Assembly: GCA_965153455.1 (NCBI GenBank)
Contig: OZ234499.1
Span: 3,765,577 to 3,829,576, forward strand
Reading direction: 5' to 3'
Source of the DNA: Sphagnum compactum
Lineage: Eukaryota; Bryophyta; Sphagnopsida; Sphagnales
DNA: 64,000 bases
The notes under the pieces are model-generated. The model saw only the letters and a program-made list of their open reading frames with translations. It searched no databases and was not told the origin of the DNA. Below, piece after piece: positions 45,108 through 55,287 of this stretch. The stretch's first letter is position 1. Every line of letters begins with the position of its first letter. The position numbers and the translations under genes are program-made.

Positions 45108-48100
45108 ATGGTAATGGATTACTATGATTTCCAACCTCTGTTTCTGAATTTTTGTGTGTATTTTGCTGCTTTCTGTGGCTATTATGCACTCAAGTTCTGT
45201 CCTTAATTTCATTTTTTTGGTGGTAAAATGAAACAAAGCTTTGTGCACTTTCGTATTGAACCTGTAATGCGTGCTATAGGTGGTGCTGGCAGCTTCCGTC
45301 ATCAGCAAATCTGGGAAAGGTACCTGCTGTAAACATCACCTTGTTGCACTTTTTTTTTCTTCTGGTTCAGAGCTGTTCGGTTATGGAATAGATGAGAACA
45401 CCAGTGCACAGTTTGATGTCGGCATCCTTTTAGTCTCACAGGAGATGTCTCCTCACCAGAGCAAGTTCTCCAGCATTTCGCCTATTCAAAACTGCCTCCC
45501 TCATATCCTAGGGTTTCTTTTGACGCTCATGAGATTGGAGCACTTTCAGTTCTTGAAGAAGGATGAGATGCAGATCTGGATTGTGGACTTAGTGTAACAA
45601 TGCAATGCCTGGAAATTTCTGAATACTGTGAAGGCTGGTTGGATGTTGAAGCTGGAGATAAGAAACTTGCATCCCATTCAAAGTGTTATTTTTCATAATT
45701 GTTTGGTGAAGTTTTGCAAGAGCATTGGCGCATCTGGTCACTGTAGCCATGTCTCACTTGTTGGGGATGCAAGAAGTTGATCTAATTGCTTTCGATTATG
45801 GAAATAGTGATATTGACTTTGCAAAGCAAGTGGATGGGATGCTCTTGATGTTGTTGCAGCTCTGGTTTCTCGGCAGTTCATGGATATGTCCAGGATACGC
45901 ATTGAGGGCCTTCTTGCTGCATTCCCAAAGCTTGTTGGGAGTGGTAAACAGCATACTTATGTAGAGACAGAAAATGTGCGCTATGTCTACCAGCCAATGG
46001 AGTCTCTCTTTCTTCTTCTTGTCACCAACAAGCAGAGCAATATTCTTGAAGATCTTGAGACACTGCGCCTGATATCAAAACTGGTATGCACTGTCCCTAT
46101 TAGTAGGAATCATGTCTTCTTTTCCTCCTGATCAATTACCCAGCCTTTTTTTCCACTTTTATTGTCTCCTTCTTTTAAAGAGTTGTTAGTATGAGTTCTT
46201 TGGCCAAGTTTGCCACTTCTGGAAGCTGATTTTTTTTTTCCCACCTCAAAGAGGTACTCCTGAGCTCATCTATGTCATCAAACTCTAGTTTATGTGTGTT
46301 AGGGCATTGATCTGCTACAGGTTCCTGAGTATGTACCAGCTCTTGATGAGGAGGGCATTTGCAAAATGGCCTTTGAGCTCATTTTTGCATTTGATGAAGT
46401 GATCTCACTGGGGCATAAGGAGAATGTGACATTAGGGCAAGTGAAGCAATATGTAGAAATGGAGAGCCATGAAGAAAGACTGCACAAGCTTGTCATTGAA
46501 AGCAAAATCAATGACACTAAGGATCTCATGAAGCGAAAGGCCAGCGAGATTGACAAGAATAGGGTAAGTTGCTCAAGCTCATGTGTTTGCAAATCTTGGG
46601 CATGGAATAGTGAAGTACAGGGAGTTAGACAACTGCTGCAGTTGAACTTAGTTAATTTTTCATTAAGGCAATTCCAAGGTTTTGTTGACTGAAATATTTT
46701 ATGGTAATAAAGAGTGAAGGTCCAGCTTTGTTGTCTCTGCATCATCATTAGCTTGCATTTTTGGAAGCTTGGTTCAGTGGTGTATTTAGAGGTTGATGGA
46801 AAGGTCAATCAAGCAAGGACAGCACCTTACTATATGTTTGTACAGAGCAGTAGTATACTCATTCCTTGGTGCTGTCAGTAACCAGGACTATGACCACCAC
46901 CTCAAAAATAGCTGAATTTTTTTGTATTTTCTCTTTGAAAGTGTAATATTCTGTTGAGAGTGATCCCGCATTTCAGTGCACATAGCAGCCTACAGTATAT
47001 TTGTCCTTGGGGCAAGTAACTGTCCTAATGAGGGTTTCCCCTTCTCTTCAGATTGAGAAACAGAGGTCAGACAAAGGAGGAGGAGGAGGCTTCTTGTCTG
47101 TACCATCCACAGGCTTCATGAGATTTGAGAATGGTTTCAGTGACAACAACTCATCAGGAGGGTCTGGTGGCTTCAAGAATAACTCCACAAACTTTGGTTC
47201 AGGGGGCTTGGATTCTGATGCATTTAAATCTAAAGGTTTTGTACTCTATATCTCAGATGGCTTCTTATTCAGTGAAGTGTTTTTGGCATTACATACTTCA
47301 TAACTTGTTTCCATGGCTAGTCAAGGTGAACTTATTGAGCTGAGTCAGAGCTTCTGTGCTAGGTTTCATGTATGAGTTTTTGCAGAATGCTCTCTTAGGG
47401 GTGTGAACAATAGTAAAATTTATTAAAGATCTTTGAATGTTTTTAACCACACAGCTCGCTCTGCAACATCTGGAGCTCCTAAAGCTTCTGGCATGCAACT
47501 GGGCAAGTCCACAAAGGCAAACCAGTTTTTGGAGTCACTCAAGGCTGAGGGCGAGGTCATTGTGGAAACTGCGGCACCTGGTCCTCTAAGATCAGCAGCG
47601 CCAGTGATCACTGATCCTATCATGGTGGGAATTGAAGAGAAGCTTTCGGTGACATTAAAGAAGGATGGTGGACTTGAGAATCTGGTGGTTCAGGGCACAA
47701 TGTCTCTTGTTGTTCAAAATGAAGAAGATGCCTATATCCGGGTCCAGGTACTGATTCTGGACCCCATTTAGGGAATTCCCGTTCACTCATGAATTGCCTT
47801 CAAGTCTGAGGTTCTAGCAAGGTATCATCCATATTGCATCAGAATGGTTGATGTTGTTATTGAGCATTGTCTGGTTGTGAATGTCTGCAGGTTGAGTCTG
47901 GTGCCAACAAAGTGTTCAATTTCAACACACATCCCAACATTGACAAGAACCTTTATGCAGAGAAAAACATTCTGGGCCTTAAGGACCCAAATCGACCATT
48001 TCCAACAGGCACCTCTCTTGCTATCATACGGTGGCGCATGCAAAGCAAACTAGAGTCCCTTGTACCACTCAGTAGTAAGTACACTATACTGCAAATAAAC

Positions 48101-49726
48101 ACCTATGGTGCTGCTATTATTTAGGTGGCCTTGTAAGAGTTGAGACAAGTCAATGTGCCACCTTAATCATGTGGTCACTGACCATAAATGGCTTCTTCTG
48201 TATAATGGGCTTATTCAATCTTGAACTGAATACTAGGTCTTTGTATTGTTTTTTCCTGCCATGACAAAAGGTGGAACTTGGCTTTTGATAACGGTATGAT
48301 CCAAAGGAACTTTTAACAGTTCATGGCTGCCATTCTATGTGTGACTTTCATGAACATCATTTTGGACTGGTTTTATGGGTTCAGTCAACTGCTGGCCTTC
48401 AGTATCGGGTGGAGAATCCTATGTGAACATTGAGTATGAAGCTTCCAGGGCATTTGAGCTCCAAAACATCATCATTCAAATACCACTACCTGCTCTTCGT
48501 GATCCTCCAACAGTTAACCAAGTGGACGGAGAATGGAGGTTAGTCCAGACTTGATTCAAAAACTTTTCACCTTCTGCATTTAGTGCAGGTGAATGGTTCC
48601 CCCACTTCTTTTTTCTCTGGTTGCTCATGGGTTTTCATCATTTTCTGTTTGTGTTCTCAGATATGACTCTCGGAGGTCAATCATGGAGTGGTCTATTGTT
48701 TTGATTGACAATACCAACCGGAAGTAAGTATCTATGTTTGTTGTCTGAACATTCCAATATAAACATGTTTTTGGTTTGGGGTGCATCTATATTCACTTTT
48801 GTGAAGTCATGGGGAATAAAAGCAGCTAGTCACTATCATCCATGATGAAGGTGATGGTCTGAAACTGTGTGAGTGATAGTCACCAGGTTATAAAAGCAGC
48901 ACTCATCCTGTTGTGCTTGTCTTGGTTGGGCTAGAACTGCCATAATGGTTAGCTTCAAAGGATTATTGTGGATTTTTTCTGCCATCTTACAGACATATGT
49001 TGTGGTTGGTGTCTTTGTGCTCAAAATATTTCATTGAATTGTTGTGGCTAATGGTTCTTTTGTTTGATCTTGAAAGTGGATCAATGGAGTTTGTTGTGCC
49101 AGCAGCTGATCCATCTGCCTTTTTCCCTATCAACATCAATTTCAGTTCAAACAAAACCTTCTGTGATCTTAAGGTATGTTCAGTTTTATAACTTTTGCTG
49201 CAGGATTGAGGGAGCTTGGATACTCTTTGTTCTTTTGGCTAATGTCCATTCATTGCAAGGCATTTTTTGTGAGAAGAGGAAGGTTTTGATGAACTTGACT
49301 ACCTTAGGAAAGTTTTAACTTCAGTTTCACAGAAGTAAGCCAAACAGTTTAACCCCGAGTTAGAGTCAGCTTAATTGGTAAACAACGGCTTAATCAATAT
49401 TTCTGGGTTCATATGAGAAGTTGACAATATCTTAATATTCTTTGCTCGATACAATTATGTTTAAGGGTTTACTGAGTTTGTGGCAGTCTTTTTTGTGTTT
49501 TTTAGATATTGGTTATCATTTTGCATATTTCTTGTCAGTGAGATCATCAATTCAGTGTGGTTGATCTTGAACAATGGCACATGCATTAATGAACATGAGG
49601 GTGGCCTGACTGGTGGGAGTTGCTTGTTGTTTGTAGGTTGGAACTGTTCTGCAGGTGCAAGGGGGAAGCCCTGTCAGGTTTGCCAAAAGAACACAACTGG
49701 TAGTCGATAGTTATCAAGTTGTTTAG
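45108..49726 (+). CDS. Coatomer subunit delta (archain, delta-COP), 11 coding exons
   Basis: Delta-COP is part of the COPI F-subcomplex that coats retrograde Golgi-to-ER vesicles on the cytosolic face. Coding exons: 45108-45110, 45280-45319, 45860-46083, 46321-46563, 47052-47235, 47455-47747, 47891-48074, 48385-48538, 48661-48723, 49077-49173, 49637-49726. They total 1575 nt (524 aa), with GT-AG junctions and matching phases. The N-terminal longin domain starts [14 protein letters not shown] and includes [19 protein letters not shown] and [14 protein letters not shown] Gly/Ser-rich linker follows (KGGGGGF...). The C-terminal mu-homology domain includes [40 protein letters not shown] and [15 protein letters not shown]. 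The protein ends SYQVV. The ATG is alone on its exon. The gene appears intact. Confidence 0.95.
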
Positions 49727-50744
49727 AGATTGCTGTTCTGCTGAACACTGTTAGAAACCCATTGCGCACCTGTTTGGCTTTGAGACTATGTTTCCAAGTA
49801 TAGGATGCATCCATAGATTTTGGCTGATTCATGTATGCCACACTATTTACATCTCATTGTTGGGATGACCCAAGTTTATAGTTCCATGTAAGGAAGGGTT
49901 GGCTACACACCCTTTTTTCTCATTTAAGTTTTTGTCAGGCCTAAGAGTGACTGGAGCAGGAATTGTCTTTAGCCAGTGTCATATAACATTAGGGTTCTCA
50001 TAGAAGGGTTCATGTCAGATGTTGTTCAAATTTATCCTTTGCTTCTTGATTGCATTCTTTGAGCCTCAAGGGAAGAAATTGAGGTTGACCGAGGTAATAG
50101 ATACTCTGGTGACTTTTTTCATTTGTGGAGGGTGTGTGATTCATGGAAGACAATACCCAGAGAAAATAGCTTACGTACTGAAAATGTTATTATATCATTT
50201 GATACCCACCAGCCAGTTCAATGCTGTGAATGCCGATTCAGGCTTCCCTGTAGGCACTTGCTACTGAATTCCAATCCCTCTTTCTAGAGAGGCATAGGAC
50301 ACAAACCAGTTCGAGAGGTATGAACACAAGGTAGGTGTATACAGATAATACATATATATGGGTAGGTTATTATGCCAAGCCAATGTACACATTAGTATCA
50401 TGAGTTATCATGGCAGCTGTGACACTAATTTATGTTTATTTTCAAAAGTGTTTGACATTTTCCAAAAAAAAAATTTCTCAAGAAGAAGATTTTGTGAAGG
50501 AAAAAACAAAGAATCTTTGGCAATGTTCTGGGATATTCTAGCTTCTGATATGGAATCTTCAAAATAAAATAATTATTGGACATTGAAATATTGAACTTGC
50601 CATGGTACTTACTACTGGTATATATGCTTGTTGTCTTTTGCTCTCGGAAATCCATGGCAAGGACCAGTTGTTGTGATGTGGTCTATATGGGCATTTGGCC
50701 CACCCGGAGAAGAACATTCCAGACAATATGCGATATGTGACCCA
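49727..50744. other. Downstream of delta-COP, no further gene seen
   Basis: It should hold the 3' untranslated region. Short frames (for example 50019-50267) show no recognisable domain. Confidence 0.45.
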
Positions 50745-51290
50745 GCACCCACCAGTGCACCATCAATCCTTGCAAACTCGTGAACCACAACTGAGTTACC
50801 AGGGTGGAACTTTGGTAAGCTATGCTGTAAATTAACTCCTAGATTCGCTTTCACACGACGTAGTCAACTACCTATATAAAAGGTGCATTCACACCTGGTG
50901 TTAAGGACTCTAGTATTAAGTCCCCTAACACCAAGCTAGTCATTTCGGACCTAAACCTATTTGCCACGAAGATTTTATGTTAAGTTAACATATTCCCATA
51001 ATGTTAAACAATCACCCATTTAACATTGGGTGCCACCTAAGATGCCACCTAGACTTTCATTTAACACTGACTTAACAGTAGGTGTGAAATGGACCTTAAA
51101 ATGGGCAAAAATTTCATAGGTAGGTAAGTAGGTAGGGAATGGTAAGTGGGTAAGTACTAAGCATCATAGGTAGTAGGTAGCTGGTGAATGTGAGTGACTA
51201 CTACCTATATAAGTAGGTAAGCTAGTCAGTGGTTACTAGGTAGGTAGGTAAGTAGGTAGATGGCATGTGGATGGTTGGTACTGGGTACAT
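50745..51290. repeat. Dispersed repeat, second copy, with TAGG-rich tail
   Basis: It matches 1229-1450 at cccaccagtgcaccat, acaactgag and a final taggtagg/aagtaggtag-rich stretch (51115-51265). The middle is occupied by a miniature inverted-repeat element (50881-51096). Confidence 0.4.
50881..51096. mobile_element. 216-bp MITE with about 25-bp inverted termini
   Basis: The left end is aggtgcattcacacct followed by tgttaag. The right end, read on the minus strand, is aggtccatttcacacct followed by tgttaag, so about 22 of 25 positions agree with one gap. Both flanks offer TAAA as a possible target duplication. It has no coding capacity and its superfamily is not assigned. Confidence 0.55.
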
Positions 51291-51404
51291 AGCTGCTTGT
51301 TGTCACCTTCCAATATAGGTAACGTGGTAAGTTAGTATTTCATGGAGGATGTGATGGTATGTGTGCAAGTCCATTCAATTGTGAAGCTGCAGTGTGGTTT
51401 CTGG

Positions 51405-51562
51405 AACTTTGGGTTTTGGGGACTTAGGGTTTTTGGGTTTGTAAGGGTGACAGATGATGAAGGATGGCAGTGGTGTATACTACGAGACCACGTTGCAGAA
51501 TTCTGAAACTCTAAAGAGTCTGCAGTTTTGGTTTTAGAGATTTTGGGATTTGGGTTTGTAAC

Positions 51563-51593
<31 letters not shown>

Positions 51594-51945
51594 TAATGGA
51601 GGATAGCAGTGGTGTATATAATACAAAGAGCATATTGGAGAACTCTTAGTCTTGAGAGTTTGCAGTTTTGGTTTTAGGGATTTTGGGTTCTGGGTTTGCG
51701 AGACAGAAAGGTGATGGAGGATAGTAGTGGTGTATAGCACAAAGACGATGTTGGAGAACTCTGAGTCTTGAGGGTTTGTATTTTGGATTTTCGGGGTTTT
51801 GGGTTTTGGGTTTGCAAGAGAGAAAGATGATGGATGGATAACAGTGGTGTATGATACAAAGACGATGTTGGAGAACTCTGAGTTTGCAGTTTTGTTTTTG
51901 CGGATTTTGGATTGTTGGGTTTACAAGCAATAGAGACAGAGACGG
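51405..51945. repeat. Minisatellite, about five units of 110-140 bp
   Basis: Units share 'ggagaactctgag', 'gtttgcagttttg', 'gattttgggttt' and 'gatggaggatagcagtggtgtat'. Anchor spacings near 51522, 51662, about 51776 and about 51885 give the unit lengths. One unit contains a (GA)n microsatellite at 51568-51592 that accounts for its extra length. Confidence 0.75.
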
Positions 51946-52041
51946 AGAGATGGACAGTAGTGTGTTAGTGTGTGAGAAGGTTGTTTTGTAAATGTAAATG
52001 GGTTGGGCACCATATTGCAGAAGGGTAGGTTGAATATCGAA

Positions 52042-53700
52042 ATGGGAAGATCAGAGTTTACAAATCAGCAGAGGAAAGAGATTATCTTGCATCATGAAGA
52101 AGATGCAGAGATGACGAACAGGGCACTCACAGCATGGGCTAACCAGAGATTCAATACAAGTGTATCGGAGATGACCATCTCCAGATTGTTGAAGAAGAAG
52201 GAAGTATATCTGCAGGCATCTGGACGAGCTGCGGGGCCTGCAGCTAAGAGAGTAAGAAAACCTAATTGTCCCGAAGTAGAAGAGGCAACATATGCTTGGT
52301 TGAGGATGGCAGTTCTGCAAAAGAAAGATTCATCTTCACTTCCGGATGATGTTATATGTGAGACTGCAAGGCGCTTCTATGCAGACATCCCACGAGAACC
52401 AGGTGCAAAGGAATTGCGATTTTCGCATGGATGGGTGGAAGGTTTCAAGAGAAGGTTTGACATACGTGGTCTATTTGGCAGGCATGGGGAAGCTAGTTGC
52501 TCGGGAAGGATTTCTCAAGAGACATTGGCAAGAATGGACGAAATCAGGCAGCTTGTCTCCAAGTACAATCCTGGTGATGTGTTCAATATGGATGAGACAG
52601 GCCTCTTCTATAGGCTGGAACCTAATAGATCCCTTGCTACTCAAAGACTGGCAGGAAAGAAACAGCAAGAGGAGAGAATAACAGTTGCACTTACCGTTAA
52701 TGCTGATGGCACTTGTAAGCTGCCCCCTCTTGTCATAAGCACATCTCTTCTTCCTTGGGCATTTTCAAGTAGACACATAGTATGTCCAGAGAATTTGGGT
52801 ATTTTATGGTTTGCAAATGAACATGCAAGGATGACAATGAGATGCTTTGAGAAGTTTCTTTTAGATTTTGAAAGGAGGATGGCTGATCTTGGGAAAGAGA
52901 AAGTTCTGCTTCTTGTTGACAACTTCTCTGGACACCAAGTGGACAGTGCTGTAGCTACAAGTTTGACAATCACCACCGTGGAGTTTCTGCCTGCAAACAC
53001 CGCAAGCAAGTTCCAACCAATGGATGCAGGTATTCTGCAATCTTTCAAGGCTTGTTACCGCAAGGCACTGATCGAACACAAATTGGAGTGTCTTATGACC
53101 AACAGAGACTCTGAGATTGATGTTTACCAGGCTGTAAAAATGATTGAGAGAGTGTGGCGTATGGATGTGACTCCCCACACCATCTCCAACTGCTGGAGAC
53201 ATCTTTTTGATCTGGATTTCAGCAAACCACAAGACACAGCCACATTAAATGGTGACCAGGAGCGTGACCTAGAGGAAGTTGCTCAAGTTCTTGAGCAATT
53301 TGCTGTGGTTTCCAGGGATACCATAGGAGTGGTTCCAACCATGGATGCTCTGGAGTATGTACAGTATGAACTAGGGTTTGATCTGAAAAACCCTTACATG
53401 GAGGCTACTGAAGACAACATTGATATTGAGATGGAGGGTTCTCAGGCTCACACATTTGATGGCAATGGAGAGGGAGAGCAACAATTCGCTTCTGGTTCAA
53501 CAAGATGTGTGGATTTCCTTTCAGTGATGGATGCAGTGAGAACTATCCATCAGTACTTGGAGCAGAGACCCACTGATGTTACTAGTCTGATTAGAATGCT
53601 AGCATCTCTAGAAGAAGGTTTGCTCGAAACACAAGCCACAGAGAGCCACCAATTAAATATCCATTCTTACTTCCATCCTTTTGCATCAGTTGCATCCTGA
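52042..53700 (+). CDS. Tigger/pogo-type (CENP-B-like) transposase, intact single exon
   Basis: This is a 552-aa protein of the Tc1/mariner-pogo lineage; such enzymes bind their element's ends and cut DNA with a DDE/D active site. I start at ATG 52042 (MGRSEFTNQQRKEI); no earlier in-frame ATG lies in the adjoining sequence. An N-terminal helix-turn-helix (residues about 5-55, SVSEMTISRLLKKK) and a CENP-B-type second HTH (about 78-150, ATYAWLR...FSHGWVEGFKRRF) precede the DDE domain. The three aspartates are at about 184 (NMDETG), 293 (LLVDNFSGH) and 328 (QPMDAG); 34 residues separate the last two. The acidic C-terminus is probably linker. No stop or frameshift is seen. I found no terminal inverted repeats around it, so it is either a recently active copy with diverged ends or a captured transposase gene. 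Confidence 0.9.
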   Translation: MGRSEFTNQQRKEIILHHEEDAEMTNRALTAWANQRFNTSVSEMTISRLLKKKEVYLQASGRAAGPAAKRVRKPNCPEVEEATYAWLRMAVLQKKDSSSLPDDVICETARRFYADIPREPGAKELRFSHGWVEGFKRRFDIRGLFGRHGEASCSGRISQETLARMDEIRQLVSKYNPGDVFNMDETGLFYRLEPNRSLATQRLAGKKQQEERITVALTVNADGTCKLPPLVISTSLLPWAFSSRHIVCPENLGILWFANEHARMTMRCFEKFLLDFERRMADLGKEKVLLLVDNFSGHQVDSAVATSLTITTVEFLPANTASKFQPMDAGILQSFKACYRKALIEHKLECLMTNRDSEIDVYQAVKMIERVWRMDVTPHTISNCWRHLFDLDFSKPQDTATLNGDQERDLEEVAQVLEQFAVVSRDTIGVVPTMDALEYVQYELGFDLKNPYMEATEDNIDIEMEGSQAHTFDGNGEGEQQFASGSTRCVDFLSVMDAVRTIHQYLEQRPTDVTSLIRMLASLEEGLLETQATESHQLNIHSYFHPFASVAS

Positions 53701-55287
53701 TCAGAGTTGAATGCATGCATTCTGATCAGGGGTGTATGCAGAAATTCCTCAAATTTTCTTCGTGGTGATTGTGAGTGTCCTTGGTTCAAGATCTGTCCAT
53801 TGAATTCTCCTGAGCCAATATTGCATCCGCCATGAGAAGAAAGGTTAATGCTTTCACATATCAGATATGGCGGATATGCTGTACAGTGCCTGTTTTGCTG
53901 GTAACTTGTTGGAGACTCCGGTTTAGGCTTCCTGTTTGTGAGGGAAAAGATGATACCAAGTGTGCAAAAACCAAGTTTGAAGAGCTTAAAGGAAGAGATA
54001 GAATCCTCTCAGGAACCAGCGTTTCAAAACCATCTGTCAAGCAGTGTATGATACAGGCAGATTTGGAATTCTGCAATATGTGGCGCCTTGAAACCTCGAA
54101 GTAGTAAAGGCTAGGAATCATGTTGTGAATGAATGACAATGATTATGAAGGAGCTTAAGCTCCTTTTTTTTTTAGGATGACACACACATTGGAGAAAACC
54201 TCTAATTGGTGTTGTTGTGGAACTGCAATTGTGTAATTAGTAATTACCTCATTTTATTGAAGCTCTTCCTCTTGTTCTCAACAGCTGGACACACAACAGT
54301 TTCTTAACTTGTGAGCATTGTTGATGCTCATCCAAGGTAAAGGCAAAAATGTTGACAGTAGAGGCAGGAGCTCTGGATGTAGTAGTCATTTATATAAAAA
54401 ACTTAAGTTCCATTCTGAAGCCCTGCGTGCCACAACATCCCCACACCTTAAGGCTCCTGGGTCTACCTCTGAATGAATTAAACCAATTATTCCTAATTGA
54501 TCCAGAGGTGACTTACAACTGAACACATCTATATGAATGCACCAGTTTGCCTGTCATTAGCCATAAAGTTATCGGTAACTCTGCACCTGTCCATTATTGT
54601 CTCTCTTATGCCTGCATAAAATCTCCTCTTTCTCCATTTGTGAATGAAAATATAATCCTCACAGACGAGCATTAGCAACACAACAGGAAAGAGTGCAACC
54701 TTTCAGTACCGGGCATCCAACTTCCATCATGGTTTGTGGGAGCAGTGCAGCTTCTGACAGTGTATATAGATGAACACACTTAACATACTATGACAAACCT
54801 CCAAACAAAATATCAATTGAGAAATGTAGAATACAAACTCAAAAGAACTGAAATTTCTAAGCTGCTATAAGCTGAAATGTGATGTAAATGGATCTACAAC
54901 ATGCTCAAAGTTTGAGCAACATCAGTGCATGTGAAGCACAAGCCCGCAAACGGGTTTCTGGAGCAACAAAGATCTTACTTATCACCTGTCTCTACAGATT
55001 CCCTGCTCTTATCAAACTAAGGGTATCTCACAATGGGACCCGATTCCAGTTAGAGCCTGCATGTAAAAAGGTTTCAGCCTTTTTTCCTTTGCAATCTCAC
55101 AATGCCAATAACACAACTGCAAGTATCTGCAATACATAATTGGGTCAATCTATTCCTCCTAACCTTGTATTCAATACCACCTCACCACAGACAAATCAAA
55201 GGGCTTAACTACTAGTTCTGGGAGCTGGGAACAAGTACAAAGCATTCTTTTTGAATTCAGAAATTATGGGAAAAGAGGGGAGGGCAG
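53701..55287. other. Spacer between transposase ORF and sphinganine hydroxylase
   Basis: No convincing gene. It contains an 18-bp palindrome followed by a T-run at 54148-54173. It should include the 3' untranslated region of the minus-strand hydroxylase gene near 55.2 kb. Confidence 0.45.
54148..54173. other. Perfect palindrome followed by T-run
   Basis: aaggagcttaagctcctt (18 bp, fully self-complementary) runs into ten T residues. It looks like a bacterial-type terminator, but in a plant chromosome that is probably coincidence; pol III does stop at T-runs. No RNA gene was recognised upstream. Confidence 0.35.

Noticed and set aside
45280-45597. Delta-COP exon 2 continuing as a 105-codon open frame
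   Set aside because: The frame after 45319 loses homology and a GT donor lies at 45320. The conserved protein resumes at 45860 in the correct phase.
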